NCBI GenBank assembly: GCA_902582345.1
Contig: CACHRU010000001.1
Span: forward strand, 62,001-126,000
Direction: 5' to 3'
Source of the DNA: an uncultured Pelagibacteraceae bacterium
Lineage (GTDB): Bacteria > Pseudomonadota > Alphaproteobacteria > Pelagibacterales > Pelagibacteraceae
DNA: 64,000 bases
Shown: positions 1-11,247 of the stretch, in pieces
Position numbering within the stretch: the first letter of the stretch is position 1
Layout: the number at the start of each line of letters is the position of its first letter
Made by a program: the position numbers and the translations under genes
The notes under the pieces: model-generated
Told to the model about the DNA's origin: nothing
The model's input: only the letters and a program-made list of their open reading frames with translations
Database searches by the model: none

Positions 1-684
1 GTAGTAACCGGCCCTAAAGCAAGACAATTAATGCAAAAAGTTTCAAGATCAGATTTTTCTAATGAAAGATTTAAATGGTTAAGTGCTCAAAATATTAATA
101 TCGGATTAGCGCCTTGTAATGCTATGAGAGTAAACTTTGTAGGTGAATTAGGGTGGGAATTGCATCACCCGATTGAGTATCAAAATCATATTTTCGATCA
201 ACTCATGGAGGCTGGTAAAGAATTCGGTATTAAGCCTTATGGTATAAGAGCTATGAATAGTTTGAGAGTGGAGAAATCTTACAAACTAGTGGGTACAGAA
301 TTATCAATTGAATATTCTCCTTACGAGTCTGGTTTAGATAGATTTATTCATCCTAATAAGGGGGATTTTATTGGTCGTGCGGCATTAGACAAATGGAGAG
401 CTAAAGGCTTTTCAAATAAATTAGTAACTATGGAGATTCATGGTGTTACAGATGCTGATGTTTTAGGAAATAATCCAATTTATGATAATGGATCAGTAGT
501 TGGAAGAGCTACAGGTGGTGATTTTGGATTTAGATTAAACAAATCTATAGCTTTAGGAATGGTTAAACCTGAACTAGCAAAAGTAGGAAAAAAATTAAAA
601 ATTGATATTCTTGGTAAAATGCATGAGGCTTCTATAGTAGAAGACTCTCCTTACGATGCCGAAAATAAATTACTCAGAGCTTAA
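1..684 (+). CDS. Dimethylglycine dehydrogenase-like / GcvT-family aminomethyltransferase C-terminal part (5' truncated by window edge)
   Basis: Frame is open from base 1 ([14 protein letters not shown]...); GcvT-like [12 protein letters not shown] and the C-terminal barrel; directly followed by etfBA. Confidence 0.8.
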   Translation, partial: VVTGPKARQLMQKVSRSDFSNERFKWLSAQNINIGLAPCNAMRVNFVGELGWELHHPIEYQNHIFDQLMEAGKEFGIKPYGIRAMNSLRVEKSYKLVGTELSIEYSPYESGLDRFIHPNKGDFIGRAALDKWRAKGFSNKLVTMEIHGVTDADVLGNNPIYDNGSVVGRATGGDFGFRLNKSIALGMVKPELAKVGKKLKIDILGKMHEASIVEDSPYDAENKLLRA

Positions 685-1433
685 TGAAAATCTTAGTAGC
701 AGTTAAAAGAGTTATTGATTACAACGTTCAAATTAGAGTTAAAGAGGATGGCTCTGGTGTCCATACAGATAATGTAAAAATGTCAACTAATCCACCCGAT
801 GATAATGCTGTGGAAGAGTCAGTAAAACTTAAAGAGTCCGGTAAAGTAAAAGAAGTAGTGGCTATTTCAATTGGTGAAGATAAAGCACAAGAAACAATAA
901 GAAAAGCTCTTGCAGTTGGTGCTGATAAAGGAATTCATGTTAAGGCAGATAACTATATAGAGCCTTTAGGAATAGCAAAAATATTAAAAAAAATTGTAGA
1001 AAAAGAAAAACCGGATATGGTTTTTTTGGGCAAACAAGCTATTGATGATGATTGTAATCAAACTGGTCAAATGTTGGCTGCAATGCTTAATTGGCCTCAA
1101 GCTACTTTTACCTCTAAAGTAAATTTAAATGATAAGTCTGTTGAGATAGTTAGAGAAATTGATGAAGGGTTAGAGACAATAGAGGTGAATTTACCAGCTG
1201 TAGTTTCTTGTGATTTGAGATTAAACGAACCAAGGTTTGCATCTTTACCGAATATCATGAAGGCAAAAAAGAAACCAATGGAACAAATAAATGCAAAAGA
1301 TTTAGGAGTGGATCTTACGAATAGAATACAACAAATAAAAGTTGAAGAGCCGCCTAAAAGAAAAGCAGGAATTAAAGTTGCAAACGTTGCTGAGCTAGTA
1401 AGTAAACTTAAAAATGAGGCTAAAGTATTATAA
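684..1433 (+). CDS. etfB: Electron transfer flavoprotein beta subunit
   Basis: [20 protein letters not shown]..., [17 protein letters not shown]; start overlaps the previous stop (TAATG). Confidence 0.93.
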   Translation: MKILVAVKRVIDYNVQIRVKEDGSGVHTDNVKMSTNPPDDNAVEESVKLKESGKVKEVVAISIGEDKAQETIRKALAVGADKGIHVKADNYIEPLGIAKILKKIVEKEKPDMVFLGKQAIDDDCNQTGQMLAAMLNWPQATFTSKVNLNDKSVEIVREIDEGLETIEVNLPAVVSCDLRLNEPRFASLPNIMKAKKKPMEQINAKDLGVDLTNRIQQIKVEEPPKRKAGIKVANVAELVSKLKNEAKVL

Positions 1434-2386
1434 TGTCAGTATTATTAATTGCGGAGCATGATAATTCAAAATTAAAACCATTTACCCTTAATGCTATTAC
1501 AGCTGCATCAAAAATTAATGGTGATGTTCATGTTTTAGTAGCTGGTGCAAATTGTGAAAATGTTACAAAAGAAGTAGCAAGTGTACCGCTTGTTAAAAAA
1601 GTTTTATGGTGTGACTCGCCAAATTATCAAAATTATTTACCTGAAAATTTAGCACCTTTAGTAACAAAGACTGCAGAAAAATATGATCACATCGTAGCAT
1701 CTGCAAATACATTTGGAAAAAATTTTATGCCAAGAGTAGCGGCTGCATTAGATATTTCTCAGGTAAGTGATATTATCAAAGTATCTAGCCCTGATACTTT
1801 TATTAGACCAATTTATGCGGGAAATGCTTTTGCCACAGTTAAAAGTAATGACAAAAAGAAATGTGTAACAATAAGACCAACTTCTTTTGACCCTGCCGAA
1901 AAAACTGGTGGCTCCGCACAAATTGAAAAGATTGAGGCTGTTAATGTACCGAATACGTCAAAATTTATTAAAAGAGAAGAAACTAAATCTGAAAGACCTG
2001 AGCTTGGAACAGCAAGAATAGTTGTTTCAGGTGGTAGAGGCTTAGAAAGCGGAGAAAATTTTAAATTAATTACAGATATCGCTGATAAGCTTAACGCTGC
2101 AGTTGGTGCATCACGAGCAGCTGTGGATGCAGGTTACATAAGTAACGATCATCAAGTTGGACAAACAGGTAAAGTTGTAGTGCCTGACTTATACATAGCT
2201 GTGGGAATTTCTGGGGCAATTCAACACTTAGCTGGTATGAAAGAGAGTAAAATAATTGTCGCAATTAACAAAGATGGTGAAGCTCCAATTTTTAGCGTTG
2301 CAGACTATGGTTTAGAAGCAGATTTATTTAAAGCTCTTCCTGAGTTTTTAGCCGAGTTGAACAAACTGAATACTATCCAAAAATAA
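1433..2386 (+). CDS. etfA: Electron transfer flavoprotein alpha subunit
   Basis: C-terminal VVSGGRGL, GASRAAVDAGYISNDHQVGQTGKVVVPDLYIAVGISGAIQHLAGM. Confidence 0.95.
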   Translation: MSVLLIAEHDNSKLKPFTLNAITAASKINGDVHVLVAGANCENVTKEVASVPLVKKVLWCDSPNYQNYLPENLAPLVTKTAEKYDHIVASANTFGKNFMPRVAAALDISQVSDIIKVSSPDTFIRPIYAGNAFATVKSNDKKKCVTIRPTSFDPAEKTGGSAQIEKIEAVNVPNTSKFIKREETKSERPELGTARIVVSGGRGLESGENFKLITDIADKLNAAVGASRAAVDAGYISNDHQVGQTGKVVVPDLYIAVGISGAIQHLAGMKESKIIVAINKDGEAPIFSVADYGLEADLFKALPEFLAELNKLNTIQK

Positions 2387-2407
2387 TTAGTTTGATATAG
2401 TCATTTC

Positions 2408-4015
2408 ATGGCAAGAGAAGCAATGGAATATGATGTGGTTATTGTTGGTGCAGGACCAGCAGGATTAACTACTGCAATTAAACTTAAACAACTTGACCCG
2501 AATTTAAGTGTTTGCATACTTGAAAAAGGCTCTGAAGTTGGAGCTCATATTTTAAGTGGAAATGTATTTGAAACTAAGGCTCTTGATGAATTAATTCCAA
2601 ATTGGAGGAATGAAAATGCTCCAATAAAAACAAAAGTTTCAAAAGAGAAGTTCCTATTTTTAAGTAAAAAATCATCTTTAAGTTGGCCTACTTGGCTTTT
2701 GCCGGCAGTACAAAAAAATCATAAAAATTACATAATAAGTCTTGCTAATTTGTGTCGTTGGTTGGCAGAACAAGCTGAAAAATTGGGTGTAGAAATTTTT
2801 CCTGGGTTTCCAGCAAGTGAAGTTCTTTATAAGGATGATGGATCTGTTAAAGGTGTGGCTACATTAGATATGGGCTTAGACAAAGAGGGAAAAAAAAAAG
2901 ATACCTATCAAGAAGGCATGGAATTGCATGCAAAAGTTACTGTTTTCTCAGAGGGATGCAGAGGTCATTTAGGAAAACAACTAATAGAAAAATTTAATTT
3001 AGATGAAGGTAAAAATCCTCAGCAATACGGTATCGGACTAAAAGAAATTTGGGAAGTTAGTGAGCAACAACATCAAGAAGGTTTAGTTATGCATACAGCA
3101 GGTTGGCCGTTAGATAGTAAAACTTATGGTGGAAGTTTTATTTATCATGCAGAAAATAGGCAAATATATTTAGGCTATGTAATAGGTTTAGATTACCAAA
3201 ATCCTTATCTTTCACCTTTTGACGAATTTCAAAGATTTAAAACACATCCGACCATAAGAAAAATGTTTGAGGGTGGTAAAAGAATTTCATTTGGTGCTAG
3301 AGCTTTAATTGAAGGTGGAATTCAAAGTTTACCTAAAATGTATATGCCTGGAGCATTGTTAATAGGTTGTGATGCTGGAACCTTAAATATGCCAAAAATA
3401 AAAGGTTCTCATACTGCCATGAAAAGTGGAATAGTTGCTGCAGAAGCAATCGTAGAAAACATCAAAAATAAAGCTGATCTATCAATTTACGAAAAGAAAT
3501 TTAAAGATAGCTGGGCATATAAGGAATTACATGCAGCTAGAAACGTTAAACCAAGTTTTAGTTGGGGGTTAATATTAGGCATAATTTTTACAGGTATCGA
3601 TCAGATTTTATTTAGGGGAAAATTGCCGTTCACTTTAAAGCATAAGCATGCAGACCATGAAGCTTTAAAGCCAGCAAAAGAAATGCCTAAGATTGAGTAC
3701 CCAAAACCTGATGGTAAGCTAACTTTTGATAAGACAAGCTCAGTTTACTTAACAGGAACAAATCACACTGAAAATCAACCTGTCCATTTAAAATTGAAAG
3801 ATCCCGAATTACCAATTAAGTATACACTTCAAAAATATGATGAGCCCGCTCAAAGATATTGCCCAGTTGGAGTGTATGAAGTCCAAAAAGAGAAATTTGT
3901 TATTAATTCTCAAAACTGTATTCACTGTAAAACATGTGATATAAAAGAACCTTCTCAAAACATCACTTGGGTTTGTCCTGAGGGTGGTGGTGGTCCTAAA
4001 TACGGAAATATGTAA
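2408..4015 (+). CDS. Electron transfer flavoprotein-ubiquinone oxidoreductase
   Basis: DVVIVGAGPAGL FAD motif and C-terminal 4Fe-4S ligands CIHCKTCDIK...WVCPEGGGGP. Confidence 0.95.
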   Translation: MAREAMEYDVVIVGAGPAGLTTAIKLKQLDPNLSVCILEKGSEVGAHILSGNVFETKALDELIPNWRNENAPIKTKVSKEKFLFLSKKSSLSWPTWLLPAVQKNHKNYIISLANLCRWLAEQAEKLGVEIFPGFPASEVLYKDDGSVKGVATLDMGLDKEGKKKDTYQEGMELHAKVTVFSEGCRGHLGKQLIEKFNLDEGKNPQQYGIGLKEIWEVSEQQHQEGLVMHTAGWPLDSKTYGGSFIYHAENRQIYLGYVIGLDYQNPYLSPFDEFQRFKTHPTIRKMFEGGKRISFGARALIEGGIQSLPKMYMPGALLIGCDAGTLNMPKIKGSHTAMKSGIVAAEAIVENIKNKADLSIYEKKFKDSWAYKELHAARNVKPSFSWGLILGIIFTGIDQILFRGKLPFTLKHKHADHEALKPAKEMPKIEYPKPDGKLTFDKTSSVYLTGTNHTENQPVHLKLKDPELPIKYTLQKYDEPAQRYCPVGVYEVQKEKFVINSQNCIHCKTCDIKEPSQNITWVCPEGGGGPKYGNM

Positions 4016-4024
4016 AAAAAGAAA

Positions 4025-4258
4025 TTATTTTTTTTTCTTCTTCCTTTTTTTCTTTTTCTTTTCAACTGGAAAAATACTATCCCCTGAAGATTTTTTGTCT
4101 AATTTCGGCAAAATGGCAAGTATCAATATAACTAATAGGGGTTGAAAAATAAAACTTGCTAGTACATAACCAATCGCGATCCTATTTTTGTATTCAGCTA
4201 ATTTATATACCCCGAATAAAAGGCCTCCATACACTGCAAATAATAAAAACCAATCCAT
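4025..4258 (-). CDS. Small membrane protein with polybasic C-terminal tail
   Basis: 77 aa, two hydrophobic segments, ends VEKKKKKRKKKKK; convergent with the ETF-QO gene. Confidence 0.6.
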   Translation of the reverse strand: MDWFLLFAVYGGLLFGVYKLAEYKNRIAIGYVLASFIFQPLLVILILAILPKLDKKSSGDSIFPVEKKKKKRKKKKK

Positions 4259-4338
4259 TTGCAGACTATTATAACAAAAAAATTAAAAAGTAAGCAATTT
4301 TTATTGCTTTTGCATAGAATTGGTCTATACGGCTGGTA

Positions 4339-5661
4339 ATGTACAAGATTATAAAAAATTCGTGGGCTCTTTTCACCGGTTTTACAATTATAATTATTTC
4401 TCACGGATTTCAGGGAAACCTTTTAGGAATTAGATCGGTTTTTGAAAATTTTAATTATATAGCTACTGGAACAATGATGTCAGGTTATTTCGCTGGTTTT
4501 TTTGTGGGAGCTTACATCATACCTAATCTGGTTTCTAAAGTTGGACACATAAGAGTATTTGCAGCATTTGCTTCGATGGCCTCATTAAGCTCTTTAGTGC
4601 ATGTAGTTTTTGTTGATCCTTTGGTTTGGGTACTTGCAAGATTTTTAACTGGATTTAGCATGATAGGTATATTTGTTATCGTTGAAAGCTGGTTAAATGA
4701 TAGAGCAAATAATAAAACTAGAGGAAAAGTGTTATCTTTATATATGTTCATCACTTTTGCTGGCCTTGCTCTAGGAAACCTATTGCTTAACGTTAGTAAT
4801 CCAAAAAACTATGAGCCTTTTATATTAATTTCTTTATTGTTTTCTATAGCTTTAATTCCAATACTTTTAACAAAAAGAAAACCTCCTAAATTTAAAAAAA
4901 CCACTTCAATAAAAATTAAAGAGTTATTTAAAATCTCTCCTTTTGGTAGTTTTTCTATGATTTGCACTGGCTTTATATTTGCACCAATATTTACGCTTTT
5001 ATCGGTGTATGCAATTACAATGAAGCTTTCTATATTTGAAACCTCTTTGTTGCTTGTTGGTACAATGTTAGCTGGAGCTTTGTTTCAATGGCCGATTGGA
5101 TCATTATCAGATAAATATGACAGAAGAATAATTATTATTGGATCTTCAATTGCAGCCTCAGTATTTGCTATTTTTGCGGTAGTTGTTTCAGGTGCTGGTG
5201 CTTCTATACCAAATTTGTTTGTCGAGACTACAGTAAGTTTTAATTATTTCTCAACCACAATGGATAAAACAAAACTCTTTTTGTTTATTATTCTTTTATC
5301 TGGAACTACACTTCCTCTATTCTCATTAAACTTGGCTTTAGTAAATGACCAAATACCTAAAGAAAAATTCGTTGCTGCAGGAGGAGGTCTTAATATTATT
5401 TTTGGAATAGGAGCGATAGCAGGCCCCATAATGTGCTCGGCGTTGATGAATTTACTTGGACCAAATGGATTATTTGTCCACTTTTTAATTTTCTTTATTT
5501 TAATAATTATTTTTGGATTATACAGATTGAATCAAAGAAAATATGAAGATAATCCTGACTCAACTTTTACGCCTTTGCCAACCAATATTACTCCATTGGG
5601 AATTGAATTAGATCCAGAGACAGGTGTTGATTTGTCTAATACTGAAAATAAAAAAAGTTAA
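4339..5661 (+). CDS. Major facilitator superfamily transporter
   Basis: 440 aa, about 12 hydrophobic segments, MFS-like motif GSLSDKYDRRIIIIGSS. Confidence 0.85.
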   Translation: MYKIIKNSWALFTGFTIIIISHGFQGNLLGIRSVFENFNYIATGTMMSGYFAGFFVGAYIIPNLVSKVGHIRVFAAFASMASLSSLVHVVFVDPLVWVLARFLTGFSMIGIFVIVESWLNDRANNKTRGKVLSLYMFITFAGLALGNLLLNVSNPKNYEPFILISLLFSIALIPILLTKRKPPKFKKTTSIKIKELFKISPFGSFSMICTGFIFAPIFTLLSVYAITMKLSIFETSLLLVGTMLAGALFQWPIGSLSDKYDRRIIIIGSSIAASVFAIFAVVVSGAGASIPNLFVETTVSFNYFSTTMDKTKLFLFIILLSGTTLPLFSLNLALVNDQIPKEKFVAAGGGLNIIFGIGAIAGPIMCSALMNLLGPNGLFVHFLIFFILIIIFGLYRLNQRKYEDNPDSTFTPLPTNITPLGIELDPETGVDLSNTENKKS

Positions 5662-6182
5662 TTTAAGCTAGCAGTATCTTTAAGTCTTTGCTGAAAGTAA
5701 TCTTCAAAAGATTTATTGCATGTAATAATATATTTATTTCCTAAATTATATATTGAGCACTCAATTCTTGCTATTACAGTTTGAGCCATAGTAGATTTTG
5801 GAAATTTTTCTTCTCTTAAATCGAAATGAGTTAATTGGTTCAAAAAGGATTCTTTATTTTCTCCTTCAATTTCAAAGTATACTTGCCCATATGAGTAATC
5901 AGAGGCTAACATATTTTCGTTAGTATTAATCGATGATACTAAGTTTAAAATTTGATTATGGTCTTTTTTTTCTGTTAAAATTAAACTCCACTGATCAAAA
6001 GAATTTTTTGCAAATAAATAATTTAAATCGTACTTAACCTCCAAGTTTTTTGATGGAGGTTTAATTGAGGTTTTTTCTTCTATTGTATTATTAAATTTTT
6101 CAAGCCCATTCCCTCTAATAATTATTTGATGATAATCTTTTTGGGAAACTTTAACACCTGTTATTGATAATATGTTTCTCAT
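5658..6182 (-). CDS. soxG: Sarcosine oxidase gamma subunit
   Basis: Position after soxA in a soxBDAG operon; size and composition typical. Confidence 0.8.
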   Translation of the reverse strand: MRNILSITGVKVSQKDYHQIIIRGNGLEKFNNTIEEKTSIKPPSKNLEVKYDLNYLFAKNSFDQWSLILTEKKDHNQILNLVSSINTNENMLASDYSYGQVYFEIEGENKESFLNQLTHFDLREEKFPKSTMAQTVIARIECSIYNLGNKYIITCNKSFEDYFQQRLKDTASLN

Positions 6183-9160
6183 GAAGTTAACCTTTTATTT
6201 TCCGGGTCTATAAATACTGGATTTACTATTTCCACAGGAATATTTTTAGTTTTTCCCGTGACAGTGACAAAAAATTTCTGCCCAAGTAAATTTTTACCGC
6301 CTCTTATCATAGCAAGACCAATTGAGTGATTTAAATTTGGACTGTGATAACCTGAGGAAACATGTCCAAGATATTTAATAGGATTTTTAATTTTTTTTGG
6401 TAATTCCTTTAATTCGACTATATGTTGCCCTTCTTCTATAATATCTTTTTTATTGATCGGTGAAAGACCAACAAGTTGTTTTCTGTCTTCTCTAGAGGTA
6501 TCGGGACGAGAGAGAGATCTTTTGCCAATAAAGTCTTTTTTATGTTTGCCTATCATCCAATTATAATTGAGGTCTATAGGGGTGACTGTACCATCCGTTT
6601 CTTGACCAATAACTACGTAACCCTTTTCTGCTCTCAGTAAATGCATTGTTTCAGTTCCATATGGGATTAAATTATACTCTTTACCGCAAGAAAATATTTT
6701 TTCCCAGAGTTCTAAACCAAATTTTGGAGGAATATAAATTTCATAACCTAATTCTCCTGTAAAGCTAGCTCTCATAATTCTGATTTTAGTTTCTTTATAA
6801 TCAAAGTTTTTAAAAGTCATAAACGGGAAAGCATCGTTACTAAAATCAATATCAGGAAATACTTTCATCATAATTTCCCTTGTTTTAGGTCCGCTAATGT
6901 TAAATGTAGAAAACTGTTCAGTAATAGAGTTTAAATACACTTGTAAATGAGGCCACTCTGTTTGCAAATATTCTTCCATGTCAGCAAGTACTTTCGGTGC
7001 CCCGCTTGATGTGGTCGTTGCTATAAAATGTTGATCACTAACCTTGCAGATTATTCCGTCGTCTTTAATCATGCCGTCTTCACCTAACATCATAGCGTAT
7101 CTTGATGTCATTGGTTTCATTTTTGTAAATGCATTGGTGTACATTAAATTCATAAATTCCAAAGCATCTCTTCCTTTAATTTCAATTTTTCCAAGGGTAC
7201 TACCGTCTAGAATTCCAGCATTCTCTCTTAACATTTTGGACTCTCGTTGCACTGCTTGGTACATAGTTTCGTTTTCATTTGCTTTAAAATACCAAGGTCG
7301 CTTCCACTGTCCTACATCTTCGAAAATGGCATTATTTTTTTTATGCCATGAATGAATTGAGGTTTTTCTTTCAGGGTCATAAAATTCATAAGTACTTCTT
7401 CCTGCAATAGCTGCAAAGCTTAATGGCGCATAAGGCGGTCTATAAGTAGTAGTGCCAACCTCTGATATTTCTTTTTTTAATATCTTTGAGACTATCGCAA
7501 GTGAATTAATGCTACTAATTTTACCCTGGTCAGTTCCCATACTATTTGTTGTGTATCTTTTTAAATGTTCAATACGATCAAATCCCTCCGTTATAGCCTG
7601 TTTCAAGTCTTTGGTTGTAACATCGTTATGAAGGTCAATAAAAGATTTTGACCAATTAGAATTGTTCTTCTTTTTTGTTTCCCATAACTCCTTAATAGAA
7701 AATTTATTCGGCACGTTTAAGCTAATATCTAATGATACTTTTTTTGTTTTAAAAATTGAAAGTTTTTCATTAATTTCATCACATAACTTTTTAAAACTAT
7801 AATTTCCACTTGTTGATCCTAAGGTGATGGTTTTTTGAAAAGGTGTATCAGGTTTAAATGAAAGTATATTTTTATCCCATTTTACTAAACCTTTTGATTG
7901 TGTAAATAAATGTATATCAGGATTATATCCTCCTGAAACACATAACATTGAAGAATTAATTTTAGTAAATGATTTACCCTGTCTTATAGTAACGCTCTCT
8001 ATTTTTTTATTACCATCACATCCCTCTATTTCTGCATCACTGAAAAACGGAATATCATTATTTTTAAAAAACTTTTTTATTTCAGTCTCTATATTGTCTT
8101 TTTTTCTAGAGTCAACGTAAGCTTTTGGTTTGCAACCTAAACTAATTAACTTTTTAAGCAGGCTTAATGAAGATGAATTATTTGTAAATATAACTGGTTC
8201 CTTTTCAGGAACAACACCGTATCTATGAATATATTTTTCAAATGAAGACGCTAACATTACTCCAGGCAAATCATTGTTTCTAAAAGAAATAAATCTTTCT
8301 ATATGACCATTGGCTATTATTGTGTTTGAAGTTCTGATTTTGTGAAGTGTAAGCTCTGATTTGTTTAAATCAATTTTTTTTCCAGCAAACTTATCTTCTA
8401 GAGCTATAAGATGATTTGTAAAGTTATATGTTGTTACTAAAGTATTTTTTAATATTGTAATATTTTTTGAATTTAAAATTAATTCCTCAGTTTCACTTAT
8501 CCACTCTTGAGGGGTCAAACCATTTATGCTTTTAACTTTATTTGAATTTTTTAGTACGCCTCCCAAATAACTATCTTGTTCGATAAGCAAAACTTTATAT
8601 TTTGTGTTTAAAAATTTTTTAGCTGCAATTAATCCGCTCAACCCTGCCCCTACGATAATGACATCTGTATTGTGATGTTGGTGGGTGCTTTTAGATCTGA
8701 AATTTTTTGGTGGTTTACCTAATCCAGCTGAACGTCTGATTAAAGGTTCATAAAGATTTTTCCAAAAACCTTTTGGACCCATGAAAGTTTTGTAATAAAA
8801 ACCAGCAGAGAATATAGGTGAAAGAATGTTATTAATTGCTCCAAAATCATATCTTAAGGATGGCCATCGATTTTGACTTGTAATCTCCATTCCATCGTAA
8901 ACTCTTTTTATAGTTGCTCTAGTATTAGGCTCATTATGTTCGCTTATTATCTGAACCAATGCATTAGGTTCCTCAATTCCACAAGTATAAATTCCTCTAG
9001 GTCTATGATATTTGAAACTTCTACCTACTAATCTGACGTTATTTCTTAAAAGAGCAGAGGCAATAGTATCACCCTCATAAGCTTGATATATTTTACCGTC
9101 GAAGGTAATGTTTATTTGTTTTTTTTTGATATATTCACAATTATTGTTTATAGCTGACAT
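6179..9160 (-). CDS. soxA: Sarcosine oxidase alpha subunit
   Basis: 993 aa; N-terminal 2Fe-2S-like fold, GAGLSGLIAAKKF dinucleotide motif, C-terminal GcvT domain (FTGELGYEIYIP). Confidence 0.93.
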   Translation of the reverse strand: MSAINNNCEYIKKKQINITFDGKIYQAYEGDTIASALLRNNVRLVGRSFKYHRPRGIYTCGIEEPNALVQIISEHNEPNTRATIKRVYDGMEITSQNRWPSLRYDFGAINNILSPIFSAGFYYKTFMGPKGFWKNLYEPLIRRSAGLGKPPKNFRSKSTHQHHNTDVIIVGAGLSGLIAAKKFLNTKYKVLLIEQDSYLGGVLKNSNKVKSINGLTPQEWISETEELILNSKNITILKNTLVTTYNFTNHLIALEDKFAGKKIDLNKSELTLHKIRTSNTIIANGHIERFISFRNNDLPGVMLASSFEKYIHRYGVVPEKEPVIFTNNSSSLSLLKKLISLGCKPKAYVDSRKKDNIETEIKKFFKNNDIPFFSDAEIEGCDGNKKIESVTIRQGKSFTKINSSMLCVSGGYNPDIHLFTQSKGLVKWDKNILSFKPDTPFQKTITLGSTSGNYSFKKLCDEINEKLSIFKTKKVSLDISLNVPNKFSIKELWETKKKNNSNWSKSFIDLHNDVTTKDLKQAITEGFDRIEHLKRYTTNSMGTDQGKISSINSLAIVSKILKKEISEVGTTTYRPPYAPLSFAAIAGRSTYEFYDPERKTSIHSWHKKNNAIFEDVGQWKRPWYFKANENETMYQAVQRESKMLRENAGILDGSTLGKIEIKGRDALEFMNLMYTNAFTKMKPMTSRYAMMLGEDGMIKDDGIICKVSDQHFIATTTSSGAPKVLADMEEYLQTEWPHLQVYLNSITEQFSTFNISGPKTREIMMKVFPDIDFSNDAFPFMTFKNFDYKETKIRIMRASFTGELGYEIYIPPKFGLELWEKIFSCGKEYNLIPYGTETMHLLRAEKGYVVIGQETDGTVTPIDLNYNWMIGKHKKDFIGKRSLSRPDTSREDRKQLVGLSPINKKDIIEEGQHIVELKELPKKIKNPIKYLGHVSSGYHSPNLNHSIGLAMIRGGKNLLGQKFFVTVTGKTKNIPVEIVNPVFIDPENKRLTS

Positions 9161-9163
9161 GCT

Positions 9164-9514
9164 TTACTTCTTTACCGCAAAATTTCCTGATCCTACAAAT
9201 GGTTCTCCAGATGGCGATTTTAAAGTATTTTCAAAATCACTCAAATCTGGTCTTTTATCGCCGACTTTATATACTTTTAATATCTGATCTGTTGAAGTAT
9301 TTCTCACAGCGTTAAACCATTTTTTGCATCCGTGCGAATGAACCCATCTCTCATAAAATATTCCCTTAGGATTATTTCTGAAGAAAACATACTCTCCCCA
9401 GTCTTTATCAGATAAACTTTTAGGGTTTGTAGGGCGTATTACGTGCGCTTCACCCCCATTTGTAAATTCTGATTGATCTCTTTCACCACAATATGGACAT
9501 TTGATTAAAATCAT
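9164..9514 (-). CDS. soxD: Sarcosine oxidase delta subunit
   Basis: MILIKCPYCGERDQSEFTNGGEAH...RWVHSHGCKKWFNAVRNT, Zn-binding. Confidence 0.93.
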   Translation of the reverse strand: MILIKCPYCGERDQSEFTNGGEAHVIRPTNPKSLSDKDWGEYVFFRNNPKGIFYERWVHSHGCKKWFNAVRNTSTDQILKVYKVGDKRPDLSDFENTLKSPSGEPFVGSGNFAVKK

Positions 9515-9516
9515 GA

Positions 9517-10767
9517 CTAGTGTGCAACAGCCGCCGCGCCATGCTCATCAATTAATCTTCCGTCAGAAAATCTACTTAGAGCAAATGGAGCATTAATTTT
9601 ATGTGGTTCATCATTTGCTATTGTATGAGCAAATACATTTGCGCTTCCTGGTGTGGCTTTAAATCCGCCAGTTCCCCAACCACAATTAAAGTATAAGCCT
9701 TCAACATCACACTTGCTTATAATAGGACTCGCGTCTGGACATATATCAACAATACCTCCCCATTGTCTGAGCATTTTCATTTTTCCAAATATTGGATAAA
9801 GTTCCACTATAGCTCTAACTGTTTCTTCAATAACATCGTATCCACCTCTTTGAGTAAAAGAATTATAACCATCTGTACCTGCTCCTATCACCAATTCGCC
9901 TTTATCCGACTGACTTACATAAGCATGCACTGCATTAGACATAACAACAGTATTTATAACTGGCTTTATAGGTTCGGATACCAAAGCTTGTAAAGGTCTA
10001 CTTTGTAAAGGCAATCTTACTCCTGCAGTTGCTGCAAGCACACTAGTATGGCCTGAAGCTACAACTCCGATTTTGCTAGACTTAATAAAACCTTTTGTAG
10101 TTTCTACTCCCTCAACTTTATAATTATCTGTTTTTATTCCTTTAACCTCACAATTTTGAATTATATCAACCCCTAATTCATCAGCTCTCATTGCGTATCC
10201 CCAAGCAACCGCATCATGTCTTGCTACCCCTCCTCGAGGTTGGTAGGCAGCACCAAGAACTGGATACCTTAAATTTTCTGTATTCATAATTGGAACTAAA
10301 TCTTTTACTTCATTTTTATCTAACCACATTGTATCAAGTCCATTTAGTCTATTAGCTGATACTCTTCTTTTTATTTCTTTAATGTCATGCTCATTGTGAG
10401 CGAGATTTAAAACACCTCTTTGACTAAACATCATATTATAATTTAAATCTTTTGAAAGATTTTCCCACAACTTTACAGCATGATCATACAAATAAGCGCT
10501 TTCATCCCATAAATAATTCGATCTAATTATTGTAGTGTTCCTTCCTGTGTTACCACTACCTAACCAACCCTTTTCTATAACTGCAATATTTTTTATACCA
10601 TGGTGTTTAGCTAAATAATAAGCTGTCCCTAAACCATGCCCTCCGCCACCAACGATTATGACATCATATCCTTTTTTTGGCTCAGGGCTTTCCCACATCT
10701 TTTGCCAATTTTCATTATTGGTGAAAGCGTTTTTAATTAAACTTAAAAATGAATATTTTTTTCTCAC
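9517..10767 (-). CDS. soxB: Sarcosine oxidase beta subunit
   Basis: [26 protein letters not shown] motif; [15 protein letters not shown]-terminus. Confidence 0.95.
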   Translation of the reverse strand: MRKKYSFLSLIKNAFTNNENWQKMWESPEPKKGYDVIIVGGGGHGLGTAYYLAKHHGIKNIAVIEKGWLGSGNTGRNTTIIRSNYLWDESAYLYDHAVKLWENLSKDLNYNMMFSQRGVLNLAHNEHDIKEIKRRVSANRLNGLDTMWLDKNEVKDLVPIMNTENLRYPVLGAAYQPRGGVARHDAVAWGYAMRADELGVDIIQNCEVKGIKTDNYKVEGVETTKGFIKSSKIGVVASGHTSVLAATAGVRLPLQSRPLQALVSEPIKPVINTVVMSNAVHAYVSQSDKGELVIGAGTDGYNSFTQRGGYDVIEETVRAIVELYPIFGKMKMLRQWGGIVDICPDASPIISKCDVEGLYFNCGWGTGGFKATPGSANVFAHTIANDEPHKINAPFALSRFSDGRLIDEHGAAAVAH

Positions 10768-10806
10768 AGTTTAAACTATCAAAATTTATTGTGGTGAGCT
10801 AGTAAT

Positions 10807-11148
10807 TTAGTCTAAAATTTTAATTTTTGATTGAGATCTGATTTTCGCTTGAATTTTAGTGATCTTCTTATTTAATATTGAACATACTTCTGAACTTGTT
10901 GCTTCGAGAAAATCAACACATTTTTCTTTTTTTCGTTCTGGGTTGTGTTTTTCAACAAACTCTATTGCATGTTGTAATGGATCTTTGCCTGTACTTTTTT
11001 TTATACTGTAACTAGCTGCAGAGGTAAAAGTAGATTGTAACATATTGCCCCCACCTATCGCCGAACCTGTCGGAGCAAGTAATGCCATTGTTTCGGCACA
11101 ACCAGTTAATAAAAACGTAAGCGATATAATAGATAATATTTTTTTCAT
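10807..11148 (-). CDS. Small putative lipoprotein
   Basis: Signal peptide and lipobox LLTGC. Confidence 0.6.
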   Translation of the reverse strand: MKKILSIISLTFLLTGCAETMALLAPTGSAIGGGNMLQSTFTSAASYSIKKSTGKDPLQHAIEFVEKHNPERKKEKCVDFLEATSSEVCSILNKKITKIQAKIRSQSKIKILD

Positions 11149-11247
11149 TTAACTCCCACAGTGGCAATATCATCTTGTATCAATTTAACAACAATTGATT
11201 TGCCCACATTGAGCTTATCAAAACAACTGAGAATTGTAATTAAATTA

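Noticed and set aside
4292-4309. AAGCAA/TTGCTT hairpin in the divergent leader before the MFS gene
   Set aside because: 6-bp AT-rich stem, likely chance.
4198-4404. 68-aa minus-strand ORF overlapping the 77-aa small protein and the MFS start
   Set aside because: Overlaps two better-supported ORFs and shows no recognisable features.
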